DNA of 64,000 nucleotides from Arenibacter algicola (GTDB lineage: Bacteria; Bacteroidota; Bacteroidia; Flavobacteriales; Flavobacteriaceae): NCBI RefSeq assembly GCF_000733925.1, contig NZ_JPOO01000001.1, positions 1,984,001 through 2,048,000 of the forward strand, in the 5' to 3' direction. The first letter of the stretch is position 1; the number at the start of each line of letters is the position of its first letter. Shown piece by piece: positions 26,393 through 34,897 of the stretch. The translations under genes and the position numbers were made by a program. The notes beneath the pieces were generated by a model, which did no database searches, had not been told where the DNA came from, and worked only from the letters and a program-made list of their open reading frames with translations.

Positions 26393-26601
26393 AATGAAAG
26401 CAAAAAGTAAGGTTTTCTGAAAATTGTTAGATTCTTTCTTTGACATATCACAGAGACTCTGCCCATGGCATATTGTTCTTATTGGGATAAAACTTAGAAG
26501 TGGTGTTTCATTTATTTTTGGCTTTAGGCGGTACAATTTACTTATACTTGGGGCCAAGTATTTTCTGTTTTATTTAATTAGGGTAAATCCGCTGTGTTTC
26601 C

Positions 26602-26609
26602 TATTTTTG
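26602..26609 (+). promoter_or_regulatory. -7 promoter element for sucC
   Basis: TATTTTTG fits TAnnTTTG and ends 27 bp before the sucC ATG. The 240-bp gap from the LON-domain gene shows nothing else I can support. Confidence 0.45.
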
Positions 26610-26636
26610 CAACTAAACAATTAGAACCTTCAATTT

Positions 26637-27830
26637 ATGAACCTTCACGAATATCAAGGAAAAGAGATTTTAGCGAGCTTTGGAGTACGCATTCAACGCG
26701 GTTTAGTGGCTTATAATGCCAAGGAAGCAGTAGATGCTGCCAAACAATTGACCCAGGAAACCGGTACCGGTTGGCATGTAATTAAGGCCCAGGTTCACGC
26801 AGGTGGACGAGGAAAAGGAGGTGGAGTTAAATTGGCGAAGAACTTGCGTGAGGTAGAAGATATTGCAGGATCTATAATTGGTATGAATTTAGTTACTCCG
26901 CAAACTTCTGCGGAAGGTAAAAAAGTACATAAAGTTTTGGTTGCAGAGGATGTTTATTATCCTGGGGACAGTGAAACCAGTGAATTTTATATGTCCGTTT
27001 TATTGAACAGGGCCGCTGGTAGAAATATGATCATGTATTCTACCGAAGGTGGAATGGATATAGAGGAGGTTGCAGAGAAAACACCGCACCTTATTTTTAC
27101 GGAAGAAATAAACCCAGCTACTGGTTTATTGCCTTTTCAAGCAAGGAAAATAGCTTTTAACTTGGGCTTGTCCGGAACGGCTTTTAAGGAAATGACCAAG
27201 TTTGTTACCAGTTTATACAAGGCTTATGTGGAGAGCGATGCAAGTTTGTTCGAAATAAACCCTGTTCTTAAAACATCCGATGATAAGATTATGGCAGTGG
27301 ACGCCAAAGTATCCATTGATGATAATGCACTATATAGAAGAAAGCAATATGCAGAAATGCGGGATTTGCTAGAGGAGAATCCAATTGAGGTAGAGGCAAG
27401 GGCTGTAGGTCTTAACTACGTCGACTTGGATGGAAATGTTGGTTGTATGGTGAATGGTGCAGGACTGGCCATGGCTACAATGGATCTTATAAAAATGGCC
27501 GGTGGTGAGCCAGCCAACTTTTTGGATGTAGGGGGAACCGCTGATGCCAAAAGGGTAGAAGAAGCCTTCAGAATTATTTTGAAGGATCCAGCTGTCAAAT
27601 GTATCCTCATAAATATTTTTGGTGGTATTGTTCGTTGCGATCGTGTAGCGCAAGGGGTAGTGGATGCCTACAAAAATATGGGAGATGCCATAAAGGTGCC
27701 TATTATTGTAAGATTACAGGGTACCAATGCTGAATTGGCCAAGGAAATTATTGATAATTCTGGTTTGGCAGTACATTCCGCAGTTCAGTTTCAAGAAGCT
27801 GCTGACAAGGTGAAGGAAGTATTGGCATAA
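26637..27830 (+). CDS. sucC: Succinyl-CoA synthetase beta subunit
   Basis: 397 residues. The ATP-grasp domain begins MNLHEYQGKEILASFGV and continues KAQVHAGGRGKGGGVKLAKN; the CoA-ligase domain has GAGLAMATMDLIKMAGGEPANFLDVGG, INIFGGIVRCDRVAQGVV and LQGTNAELAKEII. With SucD it converts succinyl-CoA, NDP and phosphate to succinate, NTP and CoA in the citric acid cycle. No sucD follows, as is common in Flavobacteriia where the two genes are separate. A strong hairpin follows. Confidence 0.97.
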   Translation: MNLHEYQGKEILASFGVRIQRGLVAYNAKEAVDAAKQLTQETGTGWHVIKAQVHAGGRGKGGGVKLAKNLREVEDIAGSIIGMNLVTPQTSAEGKKVHKVLVAEDVYYPGDSETSEFYMSVLLNRAAGRNMIMYSTEGGMDIEEVAEKTPHLIFTEEINPATGLLPFQARKIAFNLGLSGTAFKEMTKFVTSLYKAYVESDASLFEINPVLKTSDDKIMAVDAKVSIDDNALYRRKQYAEMRDLLEENPIEVEARAVGLNYVDLDGNVGCMVNGAGLAMATMDLIKMAGGEPANFLDVGGTADAKRVEEAFRIILKDPAVKCILINIFGGIVRCDRVAQGVVDAYKNMGDAIKVPIIVRLQGTNAELAKEIIDNSGLAVHSAVQFQEAADKVKEVLA

Positions 27831-27856
27831 TACCAAGAAAGTATAAAAATCAGAAA

Positions 27857-27968
27857 AGAGGGCGTCTAAAAAGTATTTCAACCCCTCCATAATTTGCGTA
27901 TTTGAGAATAGTTCTCCGATACCTACCCGAATAAAAAAGAGGCTGTCTTGACTTTTTAGACAGCCTCT
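27857..27968. mobile_element. MITE-like element or IS-end remnant with 18-bp inverted ends
   Basis: The segment is bounded by imperfect 18-bp inverted repeats (27857-27874 and 27951-27968) that match at 16 of 18 positions; the shared core is GTCTAAAAAGT. There is no coding capacity. The right end also folds on itself into a perfect 11-bp hairpin (see the terminator). The termini resemble those of transposon ends carrying GAGGCTGTCTAAAAAGT; no target duplication was established. Confidence 0.45.
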
Positions 27969-27973
27969 TTTTT
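27932..27973. terminator. Terminator after sucC
   Basis: Perfect 11-bp stem AGAGGCTGTCT (27938-27948) with AGACAGCCTCT (27958-27968), six As before it and six Ts after it, so it may act on both strands. Confidence 0.9.
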
Positions 27974-28050
27974 GTTGAACGTATTTTACGTTGAATACCA
28001 TTAGTTCTCGATAAACCAAGGTAGTCTTATCCTAGAAAAGTTCTGAGGGA

Positions 28051-28419
28051 TCAGGATTTTTTTTTGTTTTTGTACTTTACAGGGCTAATGTCGTGATCCA
28101 TTTTCTTTTTCTGTTGCTCCTTGAATCCCGGTTTTTGATGTTTTTTAAAAATAGCCTCCTTTTTTGGCTTGGGCAAAGATAATTTTGGGTCTTTGGGATT
28201 CTCCCTGGTCCCACGATAATGTATCACCAAACCATTTAAAAAATTACGTAAAATTTGATCGCCACATTCTACATAGTTTGGGTGATCTTCTTTTCTGAAA
28301 AAAGCTCCCAACTCGCTTTTGGTAATTTTAAAATCGACTAATTTTAAAATTTCTACAATTTCATCATCCCGTAATTTTAAGGCAACCCTTAATTTTTTAA
28401 GAACATCATTATTGGTCAT
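28051..28419 (-). CDS. DUF1456 (YehS-like) protein
   Basis: 122 residues. The pattern MTNNDVLKKLRVALKLRDDEIVEILKLVDFKITKSELGAFFRKEDHPNYVECGDQILRNFLNGLVIHYRG shows the two repeated DUF1456 helical units (NDVLRxLRxALxLxDxxI and KSELxAFxRKxxHxNYxxCGDQxLRxFLNGL). The C-terminal 50 residues are Lys-rich and probably disordered, which suggests nucleic-acid contact. The molecular function of the family is unknown. It stands alone between two convergent or divergent neighbours. Confidence 0.9.
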   Translation of the reverse strand: MTNNDVLKKLRVALKLRDDEIVEILKLVDFKITKSELGAFFRKEDHPNYVECGDQILRNFLNGLVIHYRGTRENPKDPKLSLPKPKKEAIFKKHQKPGFKEQQKKKMDHDISPVKYKNKKKS

Positions 28420-28543
28420 ATGATAAATTTTTTGACAAGATATTACAAAAAATAGGATGTGGGACTAGTTTGGGATTACTTTCCTGCATCCGAAGACAAG
28501 AAATCAATGCTATTTAATGTAACTTAGTGTTAAACTGTAATTT

Positions 28544-28945
28544 ATGAGTACGTATTTGGAGAAGCTGGGCATTCTTTCCCAAATGATTTCTTTTGCAAAG
28601 ACAGACAAGGAAATCAAGGATTCGGAGTATAATTTTTTGCTGGGTGTAGCCAAGCAGTTGGAGGTCGATAAGGAAACCTTCGATTCCCTTTTTCATAAGA
28701 AAGTTGGAAAGGTATTGCTTAAATCCGAAGCGGAGCGCATCCTTCAATTTCATCGCCTGGTACTGCTTATGAATGTGGACAAGGAGCAGCATCTAGTTGA
28801 AATTGAACAGCTGCATAACATAGGACTTGGATTTGGACTTCCACAGGCCGCCATAGAGCAAGTTCTTACCGTAATGCACAATTATCCTGACAAGGTAGTT
28901 CCACCTGCTGTGCTGATCAATATATTTAAAGCTTATAACAATTGA
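28544..28945 (+). CDS. TerB-like small helical protein
   Basis: 133 residues, all-helical by eye: MSTYLEKLGILSQMISFAKTDKEIKDSEYNFLLGVAKQLEVDKETF gives the acidic TerB-type metal-binding repeat (a D/E-rich turn after the first helix). No membrane segment. TerB proteins bind metal ions and are linked to stress and tellurite response; homologues near uvrB are sometimes mislabelled as UvrB. There is no other ter gene here, so tellurite resistance should not be assumed. Confidence 0.7.
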   Translation: MSTYLEKLGILSQMISFAKTDKEIKDSEYNFLLGVAKQLEVDKETFDSLFHKKVGKVLLKSEAERILQFHRLVLLMNVDKEQHLVEIEQLHNIGLGFGLPQAAIEQVLTVMHNYPDKVVPPAVLINIFKAYNN

Positions 28946-29070
28946 TAAAAAGCGACATAATGTCCTGTTATTAGGTCGGAATAGTGACACAATGGCATTA
29001 AAATGCAATCGGTATAACATTTGCCTTTTAGATCATGAGAATTTAAAGTATAACTTAAAATATAAAAGTC

Positions 29071-29496
29071 ATGAGTCTAGTAAAAAGAAATAATGTTATG
29101 TTTCCTTCATTAATGAATGAAATTTTAAGACCAGATTGGTTTGGTGGTATAGATAACTTCAAGGAAAGTGTACCGGCTGCCAATGTTAAGGAAACCGAAA
29201 CTGAGTATGTATTGGAATTGGCAATACCTGGAAGGAAAAAAGAAGATTTCAATGTTGAAATCGATAATGACATCCTAACTATTTCCTCTGAGGTAAAAAG
29301 TGAGGAAAATAAAGAGGATGATGGATATACCAGAAGGGAATTTACTTTTTCATCCTTTAAAAGGGTGTTTAGTTTGCCTGAAACTATTTCCTTGGATAAA
29401 ATTAACGCCACCTACGAAGATGGAATCCTAAAATTTGTTCTTCCCAAAAAAGAAGAGGCATTGCCTAAGCCTAAAAGATTAATTGAAATAGCGTAA
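29071..29496 (+). CDS. Small heat-shock protein (Hsp20 / alpha-crystallin)
   Basis: 141 residues. The alpha-crystallin domain spans about residues 35-130: VPAANVKETETEYVLELAIPGRKKEDFNVEIDNDILTISSE, YTRREFTFSSFKRVFSLPETISLDKINATYEDGILKFVLPKKE, with the A-x-x-x-G-I/V-L signature as YEDGILKFVLPK. It acts as an ATP-independent holdase in the cytoplasm. The usual C-terminal IxI motif is not clear (RLIEIA is the best match). It is followed by a terminator. Confidence 0.94.
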   Translation: MSLVKRNNVMFPSLMNEILRPDWFGGIDNFKESVPAANVKETETEYVLELAIPGRKKEDFNVEIDNDILTISSEVKSEENKEDDGYTRREFTFSSFKRVFSLPETISLDKINATYEDGILKFVLPKKEEALPKPKRLIEIA

Positions 29497-29552
29497 GCTT
29501 AAAAGTAGTTTTGTATCCAGTCGGATACATTATAGATTGGTTGGTTGATTTG

Positions 29553-29583
29553 AAAAGCGCTTTGAGAAATCGAAGCGCTTTTT
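29553..29583. terminator. Terminator after hsp20
   Basis: Perfect 10-bp stem AAAAGCGCTT (29553-29562) with AAGCGCTTTT (29573-29582), followed by Ts. Confidence 0.8.
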
Positions 29584-29637
29584 GTTTTGTTAAATGCCCA
29601 TGTAACCATTTCTCAATAAAATGCGCAAAATGGTGTT

Positions 29638-31626
29638 TTATTCCTGTTCCTGAAGCGATTTAATTTCGTCCCTTAACTTTGCGGCTTGCATAAAATCCAA
29701 GTCCTTGGCCGCCTTTTCCATAGCCTTTCTTTTGTCCCTTATCATTTTTTCCTTTTGTTCATTGGTAAGGTACAATAAGTCGGGCTCCGCTGCCTTCATT
29801 TCTTCTTTCTCAAAATGATAGGTGGAGACGGAATTTTTGGCCAAAACACTGTCCAAACTTTTGTTCAGTGCCGTGGGAGTAATATTATTTTCAAGATTAT
29901 AGGTAGTTTGTTTTTCCCGTCTGTAGTTGGTCTCATCTATAGTTTTTTGCATGCTGTTGGTAATTTTATCAGCATACATAATGGCTTTTCCATTTAGATT
30001 CCTGGCTGCACGGCCCACCGTTTGGGTAAGGGATCTTGCACTTCTAAGAAAGCCCTCCTTGTCGGCATCCAAAATGGCCACTAGGGAGACTTCGGGTAGA
30101 TCTAGCCCTTCTCGCAATAAATTCACCCCTATAAGCACATCAAAAACACCTTTGCGCAGATCCTGCATTATTTCAACCCTTTCCAAGGTATCCACATCAC
30201 TATGTATATAACGACAGCGAACATTTATCCTGGTCAAATACTTGGCCAATTCTTCCGCCATTCGTTTGGTTAAGGTGGTGACCAATGTCCGTTCATCCTT
30301 TTCGACCCTCAATTGGATTTCCTCGATGAGGTCATCAATTTGGTTCAAGCTGGGGCGCACTTCAATGATGGGATCCAAAAGCCCTGTTGGCCTAATAACT
30401 TGCTCTACATAAACCCCTTGGCTCAATTCCAATTCGTAGTCTGCAGGAGTGGCGCTTACATAGATAACTTGATTTTGAAGGGCTTCAAATTCCTCAAATT
30501 TTAGCGGTCTGTTGTCCATGGCCGCAGGCAACCGAAAGCCGTATTCCACCAAATTTTCCTTTCTCGACCTATCGCCCCCATACATAGCGTGTACTTGTGG
30601 AATGGTAACATGGCTTTCATCAACAACCATCAAATAATCTTTTGGGAAATAGTCCAACAAACAGAACGGCCGGGTTCCAGGTTCCCTACCGTCCAAATAT
30701 CTGGAATAATTTTCAATTCCTGAGCAATATCCCAGTTCCCGTATCATCTCCAGATCAAAATTTGTACGTTCTTCCAAACGTTTTGCTTCCAGGTGTTTCC
30801 CTATTTCTTTGAAATAATTCACCTGCAACACCATATCCTCTTGAATAAGGTGAATGGCATTCTGCAATACATCTGGGGAGGTAACGAACATATTTGCCGG
30901 ATAAATATTCAGTTGTTGGTACTTCTCCAGTATTTTGTTCTTGTAGGGGTCAAAGGCCTCTATTTCTTCAATTTCGTCCCCAAAAAAATGAATTCTAAAG
31001 GCATGGTCGGCATAACTGGGAAATACGTCCACCACATCGCCCTTTACCCTAAAATTTCCATTCCTAAAATCGGCAGTCGTTCTCGAGTACAAGCTTTGTA
31101 CCAACTGATGTAAAAATTTGGTCCTCGGAATAACTTGATCCTTTTCTATACCTATTACATTTTTCTGAAATTCTACGGGATTTCCTATACCGTATAAACA
31201 GGAAACGGAGGCCACTACCAAAATGTCCCTTCTGCCCGATAACAGGGATGAAGTGGCACTCAAGCGCAGTTTTTCAATATCCTCATTAATGGAAAGGTCC
31301 TTTTCTATATAGGTACCGCTTGAAGGTATATAAGCTTCGGGTTGATAGTAATCGTAGTAGGAGACAAAATATTCAACTGCATTATCGGGAAAAAACTGCT
31401 TAAACTCCGAGTACAATTGTGCAGCCAAGGTTTTGTTATGTGCCAATACCAAGGTAGGCCGCTGCACCTGCTCTATGACATTGGCAACAGTAAAAGTTTT
31501 TCCAGACCCCGTTACCCCCAAAAGGGTTTGGTAACGTTCATCGGCCTCAAGGCCCTCTTTTAATTGTTTTATAGCTTGGGGCTGATCACCTGTAGGTTTA
31601 AATTCGGAAACAACTTTAAATTTCAT
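29638..31626 (-). CDS. uvrB: Excinuclease ABC subunit B
   Basis: 662 residues from ATG at 31626 (an in-frame TTG two codons upstream is less likely). Motifs: Walker A GVTGSGKT, the damage-binding beta-hairpin region YYDYYQPEAYIPSSGTYIEKD, DExH box VVDESH, helicase VI QTVGRAARN, and the C-terminal UVR motif (AAKDLDFMQAAKLRDEIKSL). UvrB verifies DNA lesions after UvrA loads it and recruits UvrC for incision. No LexA-type box was looked for with confidence. It has no close partner gene. Confidence 0.98.
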   Translation of the reverse strand: MKFKVVSEFKPTGDQPQAIKQLKEGLEADERYQTLLGVTGSGKTFTVANVIEQVQRPTLVLAHNKTLAAQLYSEFKQFFPDNAVEYFVSYYDYYQPEAYIPSSGTYIEKDLSINEDIEKLRLSATSSLLSGRRDILVVASVSCLYGIGNPVEFQKNVIGIEKDQVIPRTKFLHQLVQSLYSRTTADFRNGNFRVKGDVVDVFPSYADHAFRIHFFGDEIEEIEAFDPYKNKILEKYQQLNIYPANMFVTSPDVLQNAIHLIQEDMVLQVNYFKEIGKHLEAKRLEERTNFDLEMIRELGYCSGIENYSRYLDGREPGTRPFCLLDYFPKDYLMVVDESHVTIPQVHAMYGGDRSRKENLVEYGFRLPAAMDNRPLKFEEFEALQNQVIYVSATPADYELELSQGVYVEQVIRPTGLLDPIIEVRPSLNQIDDLIEEIQLRVEKDERTLVTTLTKRMAEELAKYLTRINVRCRYIHSDVDTLERVEIMQDLRKGVFDVLIGVNLLREGLDLPEVSLVAILDADKEGFLRSARSLTQTVGRAARNLNGKAIMYADKITNSMQKTIDETNYRREKQTTYNLENNITPTALNKSLDSVLAKNSVSTYHFEKEEMKAAEPDLLYLTNEQKEKMIRDKRKAMEKAAKDLDFMQAAKLRDEIKSLQEQE

Positions 31627-31836
31627 GAGCAATGCATTCAGGAACTCCTATAATTGCAATTTTATCTTTTTCCTTCCTGGATAAGAATAAAAAAATCATA
31701 TTCGTTTTATGACCTAAAATTAATAAATAGTGGGCAATACTGAGGTGCTTCGGCAACTATTTGTAACCATTGTCGTATTATGTATGGTATTAGACTGTTA
31801 AAGGTGCAAAGGGAGATATGTTCTTGGAAATTGGCT

Positions 31837-32670
31837 TTACAAATCGCGTTTTTTGAGCAGGGCGTACGAAAGATATATAAAAATTGCCGTCCAACATCCT
31901 ACAATCAAAATTTCATAAAAATGAACGGCATAGTCCTTATTGAACTGTTCACCCACTTGTTCTGCCATACTTTGTACAGCCTTAAATCTGGAAGCCGGCT
32001 CTTTGATCAGGTTGCTCATAGACTCCAAGGGGAGGAATTTCATAACGTAGGCCGAAGCTTCCTTGCCGGCAAGCCACCATACCAAAAATCGGATGGCTAA
32101 ATTTTCAATGGCAAACCAAATAATTAAAAAGCCCAAAGCAAAGGCCGATCGTTTTACCAATATACCAAGGAAAAGACAGAAGGAAAAGAAACCCAACAGT
32201 TTTATAAAATAAGCCAATAAGTATTCCAAATCCGAAAATATGATGGATATCTCCGTGAAATCGGAATAAAAAAGCCCTAAAACCAATGAAACTATAAAAA
32301 CAAAAAGGGTAGAAATGACGGAAAATGCAAAAACGGTCAAGAATTTAGAGGCGATAAATTCCTTTTTGCTCAAGCCATCTATTAAATTTTGTTTTAGGGT
32401 CTTATTGCTGTATTCGTTTGCCATCATAGATACAATGACTATAGCAAAAAAGAGCTTCAAACCACTTGCAATCCAGGTATTCAAGTGCCATATGTAAGGA
32501 AAATTGAAAATTCCCTGTTCGGCCACATGGAACTGAATGGGACCGATATCAAATTTTATTGCGGCCAACAGTGCCATACAGAGTATAAGGACGAAATAGG
32601 AAATGATTAGGACCTTACTCGCATTATTGTTCCATAATTTTATAAATTCTATCTGTAATAAACGTAACAT
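31837..32670 (-). CDS. ABC-2 type transporter permease
   Basis: 277 residues with about six hydrophobic segments. The N-terminal MLRLLQIEFIKLWNNNASKVLIISYFVLILCMALLAA and MMANEYSNKTLKQNLIDGLSKKEFIASKFLTV are typical of Bacteroidota ABC-2 (YhaP/NatB-like) permeases. It forms the membrane part of the transporter whose ATPase gene lies 29 bp upstream. Cargo is unknown; ion, drug or lipid export are all possible. Confidence 0.9.
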   Translation of the reverse strand: MLRLLQIEFIKLWNNNASKVLIISYFVLILCMALLAAIKFDIGPIQFHVAEQGIFNFPYIWHLNTWIASGLKLFFAIVIVSMMANEYSNKTLKQNLIDGLSKKEFIASKFLTVFAFSVISTLFVFIVSLVLGLFYSDFTEISIIFSDLEYLLAYFIKLLGFFSFCLFLGILVKRSAFALGFLIIWFAIENLAIRFLVWWLAGKEASAYVMKFLPLESMSNLIKEPASRFKAVQSMAEQVGEQFNKDYAVHFYEILIVGCWTAIFIYLSYALLKKRDL

Positions 32671-32699
32671 ATTTTATGCGTTTAAGGGTATTAAAGCGG

Positions 32700-33599
32700 T
32701 TAATCCTTATGATTCGTCAAATTAAGGAATTGTTCCTCAAGACTTTCTTTGCGTTTTACCAAATGGGATAGCACTATACCATTATTAAATAAGTCCTGAT
32801 TTAGGGTGCTAGCGTTCATTTCTTCTTTCAAAATGGCGGTAATCAAACCATTTTCCTGCTTAATAGGGCCGAAACTGGCGTGTTTACTCAGGAATGTGAC
32901 CAAAGCCTCTTCATCGATTGCCCTGAGTTCAAAGAAGCCATAACTGGTCAACATTTCGTCAACCGGTCCCGAATAGAGCTTTTCACCTTTTCTTAGGATT
33001 ATCACATGGCTACAGACTTTTTCTACCTCGTCCAATAAATGTGAGGCTAACAGTATGGTAGTGCCCTGTGAGGCAATTTTTTTTATGATCTCCCTAATTT
33101 GATGTATTCCCTGCGGATCCAAACCATTGGTAGGTTCGTCCAAAATTAATATTTCTGGGTCGTTGAGAAGTGCTGAGGCAATGGCCAATCGCTGTTTCAT
33201 ACCTAGGGAGTAGGTACTGAACTTGCTGTTTTTTCGTTCCAGTAGTCCAACCATTTCCAATTTTTCTTCAATTTTATCTTGGGGAACTTCCTTGATTTTG
33301 CAGACCAATTTCAGGTTTTGTATGGCTGTCATATAGGGATAGAAATTGGGACGTTCAATGATGGCGCCAACTTTCTTAAGGGCGACGTGGGTGGAAATGG
33401 TTCCTCCAAACCATGAAAAATCACCAGCTGTTCTATTTACTACATTCAGTACAATTCCCAAGGTGGTCGATTTTCCGCTGCCATTAGGCCCCAAAATGCC
33501 ATAAACATTACCTTTTTCAATACTAAAGGAAAGGTCTTTTACCGCGGTTAAGTATCCAAATTTCTTGGTAAGGTGGTTTACGGTCAGGATAGTTTCCAA
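32700..33599 (-). CDS. ABC transporter ATP-binding protein
   Basis: 299 residues. Walker A GPNGSGKS (residues 37-44), signature YSLGMKQRLAIA, Walker B LILDEPTNGLDPQG and H-loop LLASHLLDEVEKVC are all intact. It is a bacitracin/ABC-2 exporter-type subunit (BcrA/CcmA group) with about 80 extra C-terminal residues (after 215). The permease gene follows after 29 bp in the same operon. It powers export at the inner membrane; substrate unknown. Confidence 0.95.
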   Translation of the reverse strand: METILTVNHLTKKFGYLTAVKDLSFSIEKGNVYGILGPNGSGKSTTLGIVLNVVNRTAGDFSWFGGTISTHVALKKVGAIIERPNFYPYMTAIQNLKLVCKIKEVPQDKIEEKLEMVGLLERKNSKFSTYSLGMKQRLAIASALLNDPEILILDEPTNGLDPQGIHQIREIIKKIASQGTTILLASHLLDEVEKVCSHVIILRKGEKLYSGPVDEMLTSYGFFELRAIDEEALVTFLSKHASFGPIKQENGLITAILKEEMNASTLNQDLFNNGIVLSHLVKRKESLEEQFLNLTNHKD

Positions 33600-33676
33600 A
33601 ATGGGATAGATTTTTTAATTGTTTGTACTTACTTGACGAAGAAATCGTTATTTTGTTACAAATTAAAGTTTTTTCC

Positions 33677-34756
33677 ATGTCTGAAAGATTAATGTCCAAG
33701 AAAAAGCCTGCATTTCCAGTAAATAAAAAATTGGATGCCTATTTGGAGCACTATAGCAGAAAAATTGAAATACCAATTTTTTATGAGGATCTGTTGCGTT
33801 TTTCTGGGTCTATTGTGGTATACGACTCCAATGAGGAGGACACCCTTTGGGTACGTGTATATTACAGCGAGTTTGATAGGACCGAAATCGATATCAGTCT
33901 AAAGAAAGTATATTCCATTCTACATTCCGATGGTAGCGATAGTATATTTCCATTTTTAAATGTAGATGCGGTGGACTATTGTACTTTTGGAAACTCCAAG
34001 CCCTTTAGGATCAAGGTTAGGAATATACTGAATGACAATTTCACTTATTTTTATGTAAAAAGGACCGATGCCTCCAGGATATACGGACTGGAACTGGAGC
34101 ATATGTTGTCGCCCTATAACCTTAACTTCCTGGTCTACGGGGATACTTTGATAGAGGAGCATATTGCAGGTATTCCGGGAGATGTGTTTATCAAGGATTT
34201 TTTGCCGAAATGCAACGAATCGGAAAAATCCCAGTTGGCCAAAGAATTTGTCAAGTTTAACGAACGCTGTATGATCCGCCTTTTGGGGGATATGCGTTCA
34301 TATAACTACGTAATTGTTCCTACCCACGATTTTGATCACGTGGTATATAAAATAAGGGCAATAGATTTTGACCAACAGTGTTATGAAGGAAAATTAAAAG
34401 TGTACAGGCCACAGTTTTTTAAGGAAAATTATAAAATGGTCATGTTGGTCAAGGAGAAGTTACAGCGTAATTCTGTGGATCAATATAAAATAGAGGAACG
34501 CTCCATTGTGGCCAAACGAATTTTGAGTTCAGGGAACCGTATCAAACGACTCATTTCCATAGTGAAGACCGATGATATATCCAATGACGATAATATTGCG
34601 GCCCTTTCACAGCATATTTATGATCTTACGGGAGATATAGACTTTAAAAAATGTAAGACCATGGGGGAAGTGCTGGCACTTGCGCTGGACTTTGTAAAAA
34701 GAAATTACGAGGATGTTAGTATGAAACAGATTATTGAGAACAAGATCAATCTTTAA
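33677..34756 (+). CDS. Unnamed protein with kinase-fold features
   Basis: 359 residues from ATG at 33677 (an in-frame TTG at 33623 lacks support). I know no family name. The middle carries elements laid out like a protein or small-molecule kinase: Lys128 in FYVKRTD, an acidic helix (GLELEHML, Glu139/Glu141), hinge-like YGDTLIEEHIAGIPGD, then GDMRSYNYVI with Asp205 and Asn210 spaced like a catalytic loop, and IDFDQQ with Asp230 like the metal-binding DFG. The C-terminal 100 residues are helical and charged. Kinase activity is an inference. No signal peptide; divergent from the ABC ATPase gene. Confidence 0.62.
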   Translation: MSERLMSKKKPAFPVNKKLDAYLEHYSRKIEIPIFYEDLLRFSGSIVVYDSNEEDTLWVRVYYSEFDRTEIDISLKKVYSILHSDGSDSIFPFLNVDAVDYCTFGNSKPFRIKVRNILNDNFTYFYVKRTDASRIYGLELEHMLSPYNLNFLVYGDTLIEEHIAGIPGDVFIKDFLPKCNESEKSQLAKEFVKFNERCMIRLLGDMRSYNYVIVPTHDFDHVVYKIRAIDFDQQCYEGKLKVYRPQFFKENYKMVMLVKEKLQRNSVDQYKIEERSIVAKRILSSGNRIKRLISIVKTDDISNDDNIAALSQHIYDLTGDIDFKKCKTMGEVLALALDFVKRNYEDVSMKQIIENKINL

Positions 34757-34805
34757 TATTTACCTATTCGATACCCAAGGGTAAACCCCTATAATAATAC
34801 TAAAC

Positions 34806-34842
34806 AAAAGAAGGCCGAAGCATATAACTTCGGCCTTCATCT
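34806..34842. terminator. Terminator between convergent genes
   Basis: Perfect 11-bp stem GAAGGCCGAAG (34810-34820) with CTTCGGCCTTC (34828-34838). The minus-strand reading is followed by TTTTGTTTA, so it serves mainly the nucleoid-associated protein gene. Confidence 0.8.
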
Positions 34843-34897
34843 GTTTATGATCTTAGACGCCCATTCAATGAAGGGGCCAGGTAACTTTCGTATTTGT

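Noticed and set aside
28544..28945. UvrB annotation for the small TerB-like gene
   Set aside because: It has no helicase or UVR motif; the label would come only from the nearby uvrB.
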